Origin: Photobacterium sanguinicancri
GTDB taxonomy: Bacteria; Pseudomonadota; Gammaproteobacteria; Enterobacterales; Vibrionaceae
DNA: 34,896 nucleotides
Assembly (NCBI RefSeq): GCF_002265265.1
Contig: NZ_NOIF01000035.1
Coordinates: 1-34,896, forward strand
Direction: 5' to 3'
Below the pieces are notes generated by a model. It worked only from the letters and a program-made list of their open reading frames with translations. It was not told the origin of the DNA and did not search any database. Positions 25,959 through 34,821 of the stretch are shown here, in pieces; within the stretch, counting starts at the first letter, position 1; every line of letters begins with the position of its first letter. The position numbers and the translations under genes were made by a program.

Positions 25959-26636
25959 ATGCGACGGATCGGATTCATACTTTTTACTGTGGCGGTAATG
26001 CTGACATTGGTCAAGTTAGGCTTGTGGCAATTAGCGCGGGCGCAAGAAAAAGAGGCATTAAGCCATGCCTTGAAGCACCGCAGTGAACAGATGTATTACA
26101 GCTTAGCTAGTTTGCCGAGCGATCCGCGATGGTATGGGTTAACGCTTCATGGGGCGTTTGAACACCGTTATGCCGTGCTGCTCGATAACCAAATTTATCG
26201 TGGTCGAGTGGGTTATCACCTGCTGTACCCCCTCAAAGTGAATAAGGATTGGGTACTGGTTAATCTGGGTTGGATTGCCGCGCCAACGTACCGTGAGCAA
26301 TTACCTGTTTTGCCTGAACATCATGGGGAATTACGCGTTGAGGGGATTATCGCACCGCCCTCACTAATGCCCACATTAGCAGCGCCCAGTGCAACGATAG
26401 AGTGGCCGCAACGAGTGCAAGTGATCGATTTAACTTTGCTATCTCAGCAGATGGATTTACCGCTTAAACCCTGGGTTTTACAAATCGATCCCGATAATGC
26501 CTTGGCGTTACAACAAACTTGGACGCCAGTCGTGATGGGGCCGCATAAACACTACGCTTATGCCGTGCAATGGTTTTTGATGGCGATGGCGATTTCTGGG
26601 TTAGCCTTCTGGTGGTTAAAAAGGACGAGAGCATGA
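25959..26636 (+). CDS. SURF1-family oxidase assembly protein
   Basis: SURF1 (Shy1) proteins help insert heme A and assemble cytochrome c oxidase. The 225-residue protein has two membrane segments, at about 5-23 and 204-220, flanking a periplasmic domain. Family features are LGLWQLARAQEKE, the DNQIYRGRVGYHLLYPL segment, VLVNLGWIAAP and the terminal HKHYAYAVQWFLMA. ATG 25959 has GAGG five bases upstream. The stop overlaps the next start (ATGA at 26633-26636), so the genes are coupled. Confidence 0.92.
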   Translation: MRRIGFILFTVAVMLTLVKLGLWQLARAQEKEALSHALKHRSEQMYYSLASLPSDPRWYGLTLHGAFEHRYAVLLDNQIYRGRVGYHLLYPLKVNKDWVLVNLGWIAAPTYREQLPVLPEHHGELRVEGIIAPPSLMPTLAAPSATIEWPQRVQVIDLTLLSQQMDLPLKPWVLQIDPDNALALQQTWTPVVMGPHKHYAYAVQWFLMAMAISGLAFWWLKRTRA

Positions 26637-27208
26637 GCAAACAAGGAAGCAAACGGAGTGCGTTGTTACTGCTGTTAGGCATATTTGTGTTGCCACTGTT
26701 GTTAGCTAAATTGGTGCTGGATTTGAATTGGTATCAAGGCGGGATCACCAATCGCGGTAAGTTACTGGATTCACCGCTCACGCCGCAATGGTTGACCGAA
26801 TTAGGCGGCAGTAAGGAAGGGCAATGGCGTCTGATTTATTTACTGCCGGAACAGTGTGACAGTGCCTGCCAAGGTGCGTTATTCAATTTACGCCAAGTAC
26901 CCGTTGCCGTAGGGGCGGGGAAAGATCGGGTTGATAGTACGGTGCTGGTGGCGGAGTCGGCACAAGCGACATTATCGACAGAAATACAGTCCCATCTTAC
27001 GGGGATCAAATTGCTTTCTATCCCTCCTCATGTTGTTGCTCAAATTAATACGTTTGAATTTGGCACCAAAGCTATTTATATCGCCGACCCATTAGGGAAT
27101 GTGATGATGGCTTACCCACTGGTCAGCGATAAAACGGCTATTTTGGCACAGGGGAAAGATGTGCTTCGTGATTTAAAGCGCTTATTGAAGGTGTCTAAAA
27201 TTGGCTAA
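26633..27208 (+). CDS. SCO-like membrane-anchored thioredoxin-fold protein
   Basis: The 191-residue protein has a basic N-terminus, one membrane anchor (about 9-28) and a periplasmic domain. Two signs suggest similarity to SCO copper chaperones for CuA: Cys75 and Cys79 spaced as CxxxC (EQCDSAC) after a hydrophobic strand, and a later IYIADPLGNVMMAYP strand-turn-strand. Overall similarity is low, so the SCO assignment is an inference. Genes of this kind are often annotated only as oxidase-associated membrane proteins. The start is ATG 26633, overlapping the SURF1 stop by four bases, with AAAGGA upstream. No other SCO gene is seen in the window, so it may fill that role. Confidence 0.7.
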   Translation: MSKQGSKRSALLLLLGIFVLPLLLAKLVLDLNWYQGGITNRGKLLDSPLTPQWLTELGGSKEGQWRLIYLLPEQCDSACQGALFNLRQVPVAVGAGKDRVDSTVLVAESAQATLSTEIQSHLTGIKLLSIPPHVVAQINTFEFGTKAIYIADPLGNVMMAYPLVSDKTAILAQGKDVLRDLKRLLKVSKIG

Positions 27209-27217
27209 GGAGAGCCT

Positions 27218-28492
27218 ATGGCGAATACGACGTATCGATATTTAGTGTACGCCACACTGGGATTGTCATTGATCGTGATTATTTTAGGGGCGTATACACG
27301 ATTGACCGAAGCGGGGCTTGGCTGCCCTGATTGGCCTGGGTGTTATGGCACGTTGACGGTTCCTCAGACTGCGGAACAATTAGCTCAGGCGCAATTGTCC
27401 TATCCTGATGCGCCAGTTGAAGTTGAAAAAGCATGGAACGAAATGATCCATCGCTATGTTGCTGGTTCTTTGGGGGTGTTGATCTTGCTGATTAATATTG
27501 CCTCTTGGCAACAAATATCCCGCCCTAAAAAACTGCCTATTTGTTTACTCATTGTCGTGTGCTTTCAAGCAGCATTGGGTATGTGGACAGTGACATTAAA
27601 CCTAATGCCTATCGTTGTGATGGGGCATTTGCTTGGTGGCTTTACGATTGCGTCACTTTTATTGCTGTTGGCTTTGCGAGTGCGACAACAAGCACGGCAG
27701 TTACACGCCTTATTAGCATTGCCTTCTGATTCACTCGATGTGCCCTCACCACCGTTAGCTAGCGGTGGTGATCAAAAGTTGCAGCACGCCTTTAATGAAT
27801 TAGATTTTGAAGTCAGCCCTCAGCCGATTTTGCCTGTTGATACGTTTGAACAATTTAACGAGAAGATTGTAGGTGAACAAAACTGTCAGCAGCATGCGCC
27901 TTCTGACGCCGGATTGTCACAGTACCGCTCTCCGACAAGGTTACTCGTTATGATGGCCGTCAGTGCGTTGATTGTGGTGATTGGTCAGATCATGTTGGGA
28001 GGGTGGACCGCAGCGAACTATGCCGCGGTGGTCTGTACCCAATTGCCGTTGTGCGAAGTCAATTGGTTAGCACAATATGATGTCAGCGCGTTTACGCCTA
28101 TCCAACCTGAGCACGAAAGCTATCAATTTGGGGTGCTGGATTATTCTCAACGCGTCACTATTCATGTTACGCACCGTTTAGGTGCTGTCGTGGTCTGTGG
28201 ATTTGCTGGGGTGTTGATTTGGCAACTGCTTCGTTATCCTCAATATCGCAGATTAGCCGCGAAGGTGAGCGGAGTATTAGCACTGCAAATACTATTGGGG
28301 ATCACCAATGTGGTTGCTCATTTACCACTCGCAATAGCTGTTGCCCATAACGTGGTGGGTCTGGGGCTATTACTGACCTTAGTGGCGATTAACTACCGAC
28401 TGGCGCTGGATTATCGTCAGGCAAAGGACAACCCAGCCGCGCATGCGTTGGGCACGAAAGCATGGACAGCAGAGGAGCAGCATCATGGCTAA
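27218..28492 (+). CDS. ctaA: Heme A synthase CtaA (Cox15)
   Basis: CtaA oxidises heme O to heme A in the membrane. The 424-residue protein has about eight membrane segments. The Cys-containing loop [10 protein letters not shown] (33-42) and heme-ligand His residues are visible: His78 (MIHRY), His137 (MGHLLGG), and later His in [10 protein letters not shown] and AVAHNVVG. It is longer than most homologues because of a hydrophilic loop of about 80 residues (160-240) between the two four-helix halves. AAGGAG lies before ATG 27218, and the last eight bases overlap ctaB. Confidence 0.94.
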   Translation: MANTTYRYLVYATLGLSLIVIILGAYTRLTEAGLGCPDWPGCYGTLTVPQTAEQLAQAQLSYPDAPVEVEKAWNEMIHRYVAGSLGVLILLINIASWQQISRPKKLPICLLIVVCFQAALGMWTVTLNLMPIVVMGHLLGGFTIASLLLLLALRVRQQARQLHALLALPSDSLDVPSPPLASGGDQKLQHAFNELDFEVSPQPILPVDTFEQFNEKIVGEQNCQQHAPSDAGLSQYRSPTRLLVMMAVSALIVVIGQIMLGGWTAANYAAVVCTQLPLCEVNWLAQYDVSAFTPIQPEHESYQFGVLDYSQRVTIHVTHRLGAVVVCGFAGVLIWQLLRYPQYRRLAAKVSGVLALQILLGITNVVAHLPLAIAVAHNVVGLGLLLTLVAINYRLALDYRQAKDNPAAHALGTKAWTAEEQHHG

Positions 28493-29411
28493 GTCACAAG
28501 TATTTACCTCGCCTCGATCGCACGCAGCATCATCGGCAAAGCCAGCGTTATGGCAAGACTATCTCACTATGACCAAGCCCAAAGTGGTGGCTATGCTGCT
28601 ATTAACCGCTTTGGTTGGGATGTGTTTAGCGGTTCCCGGTATTCCTCCACTGAAGGCGGTTATTTTGGGTTTGGCGGGGATTGGCTTTCAGTCTGCTGCG
28701 GCCGCGGCGTTTAATCATGTCTTGGATCGTCGATTTGATGCCAAAATGGCACGAACTTATCATCGCCCGTTGGCGAAAGGACGCATTGAAACACATAAAG
28801 CCATCGCCTTTGCGGTGGTGTTGATGGCGGTCGGTTTTGCGTTGCTATGGCAGCTCAATGCGTTGACAGCATGGCTGACCATGGCCAGTTTAGTGGGCTA
28901 TGCCTTGGTGTATACCGTGTGGTTGAAACACGCTACGCCTCAAAACATTGTCATCGGTGGTTTAGCGGGCGCTGCACCACCACTGTTAGGGTGGACCGCA
29001 GTAACAGGTCAGCTAGACCCGCATGCACTTTTGTTAGTGATGTTGGTCTTTACCTGGACGCCGCCTCACTTTTGGGCGTTAGCTATCCATCGACGAGATG
29101 ATTACGCCAAAGCTGGGATCCCCATGTTGCCGGTGACCCATGGTATCGCCTTTACTAAAACCATGGTGCTGCTCTATACCTTCATGCTGTTTGCAGTGGG
29201 AGTTCTACCTTGGCTCACAGGGATGAGTGGCATGCTATACCTTGTTGGCAGTAGCCTATTGAACCTAGGGTTTATCGGGTATGCGTGGAAACTGAAATTT
29301 GCTGACAGTGAAGGGCATGCGTGGGCGACGTTTAAATATTCTATCTGGCATCTATTAGCCTTGTTTGTGGTGCTGCTGGCTGATCACTGGTTAGTGGTGT
29401 GGCTTGGTTAA
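28485..29411 (+). CDS. ctaB: Heme O synthase (protoheme IX farnesyltransferase)
   Basis: CtaB (CyoE) attaches a farnesyl group to protoheme to make heme O, the substrate of CtaA. The 308-residue UbiA-superfamily protein has the Asp-rich motif [15 protein letters not shown] (77-91). The second motif, [17 protein letters not shown], lies near 204-220, and about eight to nine membrane segments are predicted. The start is ATG 28485, with GAGGAG eight bases upstream, and overlaps ctaA by eight bases. It is the last gene of the oxidase cluster; no clear terminator follows in the 165 bases before the MATE gene. Confidence 0.95.
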   Translation: MAKSQVFTSPRSHAASSAKPALWQDYLTMTKPKVVAMLLLTALVGMCLAVPGIPPLKAVILGLAGIGFQSAAAAAFNHVLDRRFDAKMARTYHRPLAKGRIETHKAIAFAVVLMAVGFALLWQLNALTAWLTMASLVGYALVYTVWLKHATPQNIVIGGLAGAAPPLLGWTAVTGQLDPHALLLVMLVFTWTPPHFWALAIHRRDDYAKAGIPMLPVTHGIAFTKTMVLLYTFMLFAVGVLPWLTGMSGMLYLVGSSLLNLGFIGYAWKLKFADSEGHAWATFKYSIWHLLALFVVLLADHWLVVWLG

Positions 29412-29576
29412 CGTTGTCTTAGTTAGTACTACCTAGTTTGGCTCAATACTTTGGTACAGACTCTTTTATGCTGGATGCCATAGCGAGGGTTTAGTCTCAA
29501 AACGGAAGCCGCTACACTGTGTTTCTACTTATTTGAGCATCTACTCATTATGATGCCTAGCAGTGAAGAGGTTTTC

Positions 29577-30926
29577 GTGCTCGCAGCCCTTAGGGATAAA
29601 TCCCTCCACCTTCAAGTTTTTGCCTTGGCCTTGCCTATGGTGCTGTCAAACATCACGGTGCCTTTATTGGGGCTGGTGGATGCGGCGGTGATTGGCCATC
29701 TCGATCATGCTTGGTATCTCGGTGGTGTCGCGGTTGGTGGCACCATGATTAACGTCACTTTTTGGCTGTTAGGCTTTTTGCGGATGGCCACTACAGGCCT
29801 GAGCGCCCAAGCGTATGGCGCGAGCGACAAAGATGCCCAAGCCAGTACCTTCTTACAAGGTTTGACCCTCGCGTGGTTATTGGCTGCAGTACTGCTGTTA
29901 TTCCATCAGCCCGTTGCTGACCTTATTTTTTCCTTCAGTCGCGCCAGTGACCAAGTCAAACTCTACGCTGAGCAATATTTCGCTATTCGTATTTGGGGCG
30001 CCCCCGCTTCGCTTGCTAATTTTGTCATCATGGGGTGGTTGCTCGGTAGCCAGAATGCCCGCGCTCCGATGTGGCTCTTGATTGTCACCAATATCGTTAA
30101 TATTGGGCTAGATGTTTTGTTTGTACTTGGCTTTGGTTGGAAAGTGCAGGGGGCCGCGGCCGCCTCCGTCATTGCTGATTACAGTGGCATGGCGTTGGGA
30201 TTATGGTTTGTCTCTCGTCAATGGATTGATCAAGCATTGCCCGCCGTTCGTGAAAAGATCGGTGCAGTACGTGAAGGATTGGGGCGCTTACTTAAGCTGA
30301 ATCGCGATATTTTTCTGCGTAGCTTGTGCTTGCAGCTTACCTTCACCTTTATGACGTTCTACGGGGCAACATTAGGGGATAATACGGTGGCGGCTAATGC
30401 GGTACTGATGAGTTTTCTGATGTTGGTGTCGTATGCGATGGATGGGTTTGCCTATGCGATGGAAGCTCTTGTCGGTAAAGCGATAGGTGCGCGTAACCGT
30501 GACGAGTTAGGCCGTTATTTGGTCGGGACAACGTTTTGGAGTTTGATGGTCTCGCTTATCTTAACCTTGATGTTTACGGTATTTGGTTCAAATATCGTGG
30601 CACTTATTTCAAATATCCCTGCGGTGCAGCAAGAGGCCGCTATTTATTTACCATGGTTAGCGGCGGTGCCGCTGGTGTCGATGTGGTGTTTTTTGCTTGA
30701 TGGTATCTTCATTGGTGCGACCCGAGGCAAAGAGATGCGAAACAGCATGTTTGTGGCTACCTGTAGTTTCTTTGCGATTTGGTGGTTGCTGATGGATTAT
30801 GGCAATCATGCACTATGGGGGGCAATGCTTGGTTTTATGGCCATGCGCGGAATTGGCTTAGCCGTGCTTTTTACGTATCAATGGAAGAAAAATATTTTTC
30901 TGGAAACCGCTAATGCCAACAAGTAG
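29577..30926 (+). CDS. dinF: DinF-subfamily MATE efflux transporter
   Basis: This MATE-family multidrug and toxin extrusion protein aligns throughout with E. coli DinF: LPMVLSNITVPLLGLVDAAVIGHLD (two parts), LGGVAVGGT, NRDIFLRSLCLQL, DGFAYAMEALVGKAIGAR and LLDGIFIGATRGKEMRNSM. About 12 membrane segments are expected. GTG 29577 is preferred as start because GAAGAGG lies five bases upstream and the length (449) then fits DinF. ATG 29550 and 29553 in the same frame lack a ribosome binding site. E. coli dinF follows lexA and is SOS-induced; here no SOS box was found in the 165 bases upstream. Confidence 0.92.
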   Translation: MLAALRDKSLHLQVFALALPMVLSNITVPLLGLVDAAVIGHLDHAWYLGGVAVGGTMINVTFWLLGFLRMATTGLSAQAYGASDKDAQASTFLQGLTLAWLLAAVLLLFHQPVADLIFSFSRASDQVKLYAEQYFAIRIWGAPASLANFVIMGWLLGSQNARAPMWLLIVTNIVNIGLDVLFVLGFGWKVQGAAAASVIADYSGMALGLWFVSRQWIDQALPAVREKIGAVREGLGRLLKLNRDIFLRSLCLQLTFTFMTFYGATLGDNTVAANAVLMSFLMLVSYAMDGFAYAMEALVGKAIGARNRDELGRYLVGTTFWSLMVSLILTLMFTVFGSNIVALISNIPAVQQEAAIYLPWLAAVPLVSMWCFLLDGIFIGATRGKEMRNSMFVATCSFFAIWWLLMDYGNHALWGAMLGFMAMRGIGLAVLFTYQWKKNIFLETANANK

Positions 30927-31029
30927 TTAGAATTATTCAACTGGATTTGGCTCTTTTTTCGCCAATAAATGCTACTCATCTGGACTTTGTTGTGTTTAAA
31001 ATGTGCGCAATTATTGCTCAGGTGAATAT

Positions 31030-31419
31030 ATGAATAGTCGGTTTTTGGTTGTATTACTGGCATTGGCCAGCTTTATTTTTGCGCCCCAAGTATTAGCTGG
31101 CACACAAAGTAAAACCTTGAATGTTACTGCTACCGCATATAATTCGGTACGTGCACAAACCAATGCAAACCCCAGTATTGCGGCTTGGGGAGATCGTTTG
31201 AAGCCGGGGATGAAAGCCATTGCCGTTTCGCGAGATTTGCTCAACATGGGAATTAAGCACGGCACTAAAGTGAAGATATCCGGTTTACCTGGTGAGTATG
31301 TGGTGCTGGATAAAATGAATAAGCGTTGGTCGCGTAAGATTGATATCTACATGGGAAAAGATATTCAAGCGGCCAGGAATTGGGGGCGTCGAAAAGTGAC
31401 GATCACCTGGGCGGGTTAA
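31030..31419 (+). CDS. Secreted 3D-domain protein
   Basis: The 129-residue protein has a signal peptide (about 1-23, ending VLA) and one 3D domain, a double-psi beta-barrel related to lytic transglycosylases of the MltA type. The three Asp residues that name the domain are present: Asp55 (AWGDRL), Asp94 (VVLDKM) and Asp105 (KIDIYMG). A cell-wall role in the periplasm is plausible. It lacks the other parts of MltA, so enzyme activity is uncertain. The start is ATG 31030, with AGGTGA four bases upstream. An in-frame extension to 31003 has no signal. It is followed by a bidirectional terminator. Confidence 0.85.
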   Translation: MNSRFLVVLLALASFIFAPQVLAGTQSKTLNVTATAYNSVRAQTNANPSIAAWGDRLKPGMKAIAVSRDLLNMGIKHGTKVKISGLPGEYVVLDKMNKRWSRKIDIYMGKDIQAARNWGRRKVTITWAG

Positions 31420-31450
31420 CGCCAATATGATGTTTAAATTACACGCAATA

Positions 31451-31480
31451 AAAAGCCGCTATAGTCTAGCGGCTTTTTTT
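31451..31480. terminator. Bidirectional terminator between the 3D gene and nfuA
   Basis: AAAAGCCGCTA-TAGTC-TAGCGGCTTTT forms an 11-base stem with A and T runs on either side, between convergent genes. Confidence 0.93.
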
Positions 31481-31515
31481 ATACATCTGATCTCGCTCTA
31501 AATAGGATTGAGATG

Positions 31516-32100
31516 TTAGTAGTAAGAGTGCTCGCCACGTGCGTGTTCGGTAATATCTCGAACACCATTTAGCTCACCTTCAAACTGAGCCAGTAGCTCT
31601 TTTTCGATGCCTTCTTTTAGCGTGACATCAACCATAGAACAACCGTTACAACCGCCACCAAACTGTAGGATAGCGATGCCATCTTCAGTAATTTCAGCCA
31701 GTGATACGTTACCACCGTGACCCGCAAGTTGTGGGTTTACTTGCGTTTGGATAACGTAATCAACACGTTCCATTAGCGTTGCATCATCAGACACTTTACG
31801 CACTTTTGCGTTAGGTGCTTTTAGTGTTAGCTGAGAGCCCATTTTGTCAGTAACAAAATCAATTTCCGCGTCATCAAGAAACGGTAGGCTTAGCTCATCA
31901 ACGTAAGCTGAGAATAGGTCTAGCTTAATTTCAGTATCGGTTGCTTCAATAGCTTCAGGTGGGCAGTACGATACGCCGCACTCTGCGCTTTGGGTGCCTG
32001 GGTTCACCACGAAGACACGAATATTTGTTCCCTCAGGCTGCTGGGCAAGAAGCTTGCCGAAGTGCTGCTGAGCGTTTTCAGTAATAGTGATCATAGACAC
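31516..32100 (-). CDS. nfuA: Fe-S biogenesis protein NfuA
   Basis: NfuA carries Fe-S clusters to client proteins, including under oxidative or iron stress. The 194-residue protein has an N-terminal degenerate A-type domain ([10 protein letters not shown] near 41-50) and a C-terminal Nfu domain. The latter carries the cluster-binding pair Cys151 and Cys154 ([17 protein letters not shown]). Length and ending (RGEHSYY) match E. coli NfuA. GTG 32100 is chosen because an AGG lies nine bases upstream and other Vibrio proteins begin similarly (MSxITITE, from memory). The alternative ATG at 32094 has no well-placed ribosome binding site. Confidence 0.95.
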   Translation of the reverse strand: MSMITITENAQQHFGKLLAQQPEGTNIRVFVVNPGTQSAECGVSYCPPEAIEATDTEIKLDLFSAYVDELSLPFLDDAEIDFVTDKMGSQLTLKAPNAKVRKVSDDATLMERVDYVIQTQVNPQLAGHGGNVSLAEITEDGIAILQFGGGCNGCSMVDVTLKEGIEKELLAQFEGELNGVRDITEHARGEHSYY

Positions 32101-32218
32101 GACGTAATACCTGACTTATTTAGTAAGATTTAATTCTATTCTACTCTTAGTCGCCCTTTCTATCATCCCCAAATCACGCCTACCATGATTTGAATACTAT
32201 TTTGCTGTTTTTTTGTGA

Positions 32219-32914
32219 TCACATAGGCATCGGCGTATAGCAAATACAATAGATGTCGATTGTTTGTACACCATTTGTTTTTAGTATCTTAGTTAGCTCT
32301 GCAACCGTACTGCCCGTGGTCACAACATCATCAACAATCGCGACATGGCAGGGTAAATTATTTAATGTCAGTTCAAATGCCCCCCGTAAATTTTGCTGAC
32401 GCTGGTGGCGAGAAAGCTGTTTTTGTACTGGAGTGTGGCGTATACGGCGAAAACCATGCGGCACTACTTGGCTGTCGGTACATGCGGCAATCGACCATGC
32501 CAATGCGGTGCTTTGATTAAAGCCGCGTTGCCAGCGACGCAGTGGGTGTAAAGGGACGGGCAGTAACACAGGAGCTGGATTATCAATTTTGGCTGCAAGA
32601 TGTTTGCCTAATGGATGAGCCAACCAAAACTTGCCGCTGAATTTATAGCGTTGCACACACTGACGTAATGGTGGTTGGTACTCTCCCAATCGGATAAGGC
32701 GTTGCCACGGTGGTGGTGATGATAAACAGGCTCCGCATTGTTCAACATCGGCTAAAGTAGTGGCACCACAGCGCCGACAATAGGGCGGTTGTGGGAAGTG
32801 TTCTATACAGTGTTGGCACCAGACTTGTTCTTGAGTTGATAATGGTTGGTGGCATAACTGGCAGCGCTGGTTGGTCCAATCGAGTATTGATCTAAATCGC
32901 GAAGCCGATAACAT
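32219..32914 (-). CDS. comF: ComF/GntX-family phosphoribosyltransferase-like protein
   Basis: ComF-family proteins join an N-terminal double zinc-finger region to a phosphoribosyltransferase domain; in competent bacteria they take part in DNA uptake. The 231-residue protein has four Cys pairs: CQLC, CQHC, CRRC and CGAC. Next come PVPLHPLRRWQRGFNQS and the PRPP-binding loop IVDDVVTTGSTVAEL near the end. The start at 32914 is preferred because AGGA lies eight bases before it. ATG 32923 in the same frame abuts the AGG. It diverges from bioH across a gap of about 45 bases, the arrangement seen in E. coli with gntX. Confidence 0.9.
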   Translation of the reverse strand: MLSASRFRSILDWTNQRCQLCHQPLSTQEQVWCQHCIEHFPQPPYCRRCGATTLADVEQCGACLSSPPPWQRLIRLGEYQPPLRQCVQRYKFSGKFWLAHPLGKHLAAKIDNPAPVLLPVPLHPLRRWQRGFNQSTALAWSIAACTDSQVVPHGFRRIRHTPVQKQLSRHQRQQNLRGAFELTLNNLPCHVAIVDDVVTTGSTVAELTKILKTNGVQTIDIYCICYTPMPM

Positions 32915-32958
32915 CCATGCCATCCTGATGGGTTATTGGTGAATAAAAGGAAGTGTAA

Positions 32959-33741
32959 ATGACAACCAAGCTACATTGGCAAATTGAAGGCCAAGGTTCG
33001 GATCTAGTTCTCATTCATGGTTGGGGCATGAATGGGGCGGTATGGCAGCAGATATTACCGCTGCTAACACCTTATTTTCGAGTGCATTGTGTTGATTTAC
33101 CCGGCTATGGCCATAGTGGTGGTATTGACGGGGCTTCTATTGAAGAGATGGCACATCTGTTGCTTGAATATTCACCAGCGGCTGCAACTTGGGTCGGATG
33201 GTCGTTAGGTGGGTTAATCGCAACACAGGCTGCATTACTTGCTCCTGAGCGTGTAAGCCGATTAGTGACCGTTGCGAGCTCTCCTAAATTTGCGGCTGAT
33301 AAGGCAACATCGTGGCGAGGCATTCAGCCTCAAGTACTGACTGATTTTCAGCAACAACTGAGTGATGATTTCCGTTTGACCGTTGAGCGTTTTATGGCCT
33401 TACAAGCGATGGGCAGCCCGACGGCACGGCAAGATATTAAGTTGCTCAAACAAGCCGTATTATCACGCCCTCAGCCAAACCAAGCTGCACTTAGTGCAGG
33501 TTTAACGCAGTTAGCCGAGGTAGATTTACGTGATCAACTCGTACGTATTCAACAGCCTTGGCTAAGAATGTATGGGCGATTAGATGGTTTGGTGCCAGTG
33601 AAAGTTGCGCAGGAATTAGATGAATTAGCACCGCGTTCTCAACGGCAAGTCTTTGCCAGTGCGTCGCATGCGCCGTTTATTTCTCACCCTGCGGAGTTTA
33701 CGCAAGCATTGCGTCTTTTTTTGGAACAGCACGATGATTGA
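32959..33741 (+). CDS. bioH: Pimeloyl-ACP methyl ester esterase BioH
   Basis: BioH hydrolyses pimeloyl-ACP methyl ester to pimeloyl-ACP, ending the fatty-acid-derived stage of biotin synthesis. The 260-residue alpha/beta hydrolase has the oxyanion motif HGWGMN (20-25) and the nucleophile Ser82 in GWSLGG. The likely Asp209 (RLDGLVP) and His237 (ASHAPF) complete the triad. E. coli BioH has 256 residues and the same triad. ATG 32959 follows AAAGGAAG. The other bio genes are not in the window. Confidence 0.95.
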   Translation: MTTKLHWQIEGQGSDLVLIHGWGMNGAVWQQILPLLTPYFRVHCVDLPGYGHSGGIDGASIEEMAHLLLEYSPAAATWVGWSLGGLIATQAALLAPERVSRLVTVASSPKFAADKATSWRGIQPQVLTDFQQQLSDDFRLTVERFMALQAMGSPTARQDIKLLKQAVLSRPQPNQAALSAGLTQLAEVDLRDQLVRIQQPWLRMYGRLDGLVPVKVAQELDELAPRSQRQVFASASHAPFISHPAEFTQALRLFLEQHDD

Positions 33742-33750
33742 TATGCCACG

Positions 33751-33793
33751 TCGGCAATTAACAAAAAATTAAACTTCTGTTAATTGTCGCCGA
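33751..33793. repeat. Inverted repeat before the small-gene pair
   Basis: TCGGCAATTAACA (33751-33763) pairs with TGTTAATTGTCGCCGA (33778-33793) over a 14-base AT-rich loop, with a three-base bulge. There is no T tract after it, so it is not a good intrinsic terminator. It lies 42 bases before the next start codon and may be a leader structure or operator. Confidence 0.55.
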
Positions 33794-33835
33794 TATTTAT
33801 AACGTGGAGTTGCTCTACATTACTGAGAGGCCATA

Positions 33836-34213
33836 ATGACAGTAGGAACTGTGGGGAATAGCCTGACCTATTCTCCGGCAACGTTACAATCTCAGGCTGC
33901 GGTCTCAACGAAAGTTGAAGGAAGGAATCAAGCAGTCAATGGCGATCCAAAAGGAGCGGTTGCCGAGACAACGGTGTCTATTTCAGAAGAAGCAAAACAA
34001 AAATTAGCGGCAGATGCGAAACAATCAGCCCCAGAGCTCGAGACCTCTAAAGAGGGCGGTGAACCGTCAAGTAAAGGAGAGTCGTTTGCGTATGGTGTGC
34101 TGGGAATGGATCATCCTGCAGAAGTGAATCAACAGACCGATGATTTTTATACGGCTGGCCAAATTCTCTCTGCAGTGGGGACCGTAGCGACAGTATTATT
34201 GGCAATAGCGTAA
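33836..34213 (+). CDS. Hypothetical protein, low-complexity with C-terminal hydrophobic segment
   Basis: This 125-residue protein has no recognised family. Residues 1-85 are polar, Ser/Ala/Glu/Lys-rich and probably disordered. A TVSISEEAKQKL stretch near 46-57 resembles a short motif seen in several unrelated bacterial proteins. The last 19 residues (AGQILSAVGTVATVLLAIA) are hydrophobic and could be a C-terminal tail anchor or amphipathic helix. GAGAGG lies upstream of ATG 33836. It is followed 41 bases later by another small unrecognised gene in the same direction, so the two may be an operon. Confidence 0.65.
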   Translation: MTVGTVGNSLTYSPATLQSQAAVSTKVEGRNQAVNGDPKGAVAETTVSISEEAKQKLAADAKQSAPELETSKEGGEPSSKGESFAYGVLGMDHPAEVNQQTDDFYTAGQILSAVGTVATVLLAIA

Positions 34214-34254
34214 GGCATCAAAACCTGAACTGATGCCCGAGGAGTGACATCAGC

Positions 34255-34719
34255 GTGATAATTTCACCGGCTAATGTAGGTGCGCCTACTATTGCGCCTT
34301 CAGTGAACCCGCCAACCGAACAGGCTGCGCGGGATAATCGCGTTCGTGAAAAAATCATTCCTGCGACAGAGAGTATGCCGTCACCACACGGCAAGCCGCT
34401 GACCAGCGAAGAAAAACAACTGAAAAAACCGTCATGGGATCCAAGTGAACACCCGGATTACAGCGAGTTAACGGAAGATTCCGTCAAACAATACGGTTAT
34501 CAGGAGGATTTTGAAAAGCTGGTGAAAGTATTATCAGCGGATACCTATCTGAAAGATTCAAAAGATCTTGGGTATTCGATGCACATCAAGCTACCGCGTG
34601 ATTTGCTCGATGAACTGGAAAAAATCAGTACAACCGAAAGAACGAAAGGGGTCGTGGCGCACCATTATGCGCAAGCGACGATCCCAAATCCTCCGACGGA
34701 TTACCTGGTGGTGCTGTAA
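34255..34719 (+). CDS. Hypothetical Vibrionaceae protein
   Basis: The 154-residue protein is hydrophilic. It has a Pro-rich, likely disordered first half (SVNPPTEQAARDNRVREKI, then KPSWDPSEHPDY) and a helical second half with KLPRDLLDELEKI. It has no signal peptide, membrane segment or catalytic motif that can be recognised. Similar proteins occur beside bioH in vibrios, as I recall, sometimes annotated loosely as Lon-related; nothing here shows a protease. The start is GTG 34255, with GAGGAG about ten bases upstream. It ends before a strong terminator. Confidence 0.65.
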   Translation: MIISPANVGAPTIAPSVNPPTEQAARDNRVREKIIPATESMPSPHGKPLTSEEKQLKKPSWDPSEHPDYSELTEDSVKQYGYQEDFEKLVKVLSADTYLKDSKDLGYSMHIKLPRDLLDELEKISTTERTKGVVAHHYAQATIPNPPTDYLVVL

Positions 34720-34785
34720 TACCAATCTCGCTGTTGCCGTGGTTGTGCAGACATTGCATGACCGTGAATCAATGCAGTTACCAAT

Positions 34786-34820
34786 AAAAAAGCCTTTCTC
34801 ATTGAGAAAGGCTTTCTTTT
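34786..34820 (+). terminator. Terminator after the small-gene pair
   Basis: AAAGCCTTTCTC-ATT-GAGAAAGGCTTT forms a 12-base stem followed by CTTTTT. It directly precedes the intron-like sequence. Confidence 0.93.
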
Positions 34821-34821
34821 T

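Noticed and set aside
29412-29576. SOS box upstream of dinF
   Set aside because: CTGT at about 29516 is not followed by ACAG at the right distance; no match to CTGT-N8-ACAG was found.
30947-30965. TTGGC/GCCAA inverted repeat after dinF as a terminator
   Set aside because: The stem has only five pairs, and the T run is in the loop, not after the stem.
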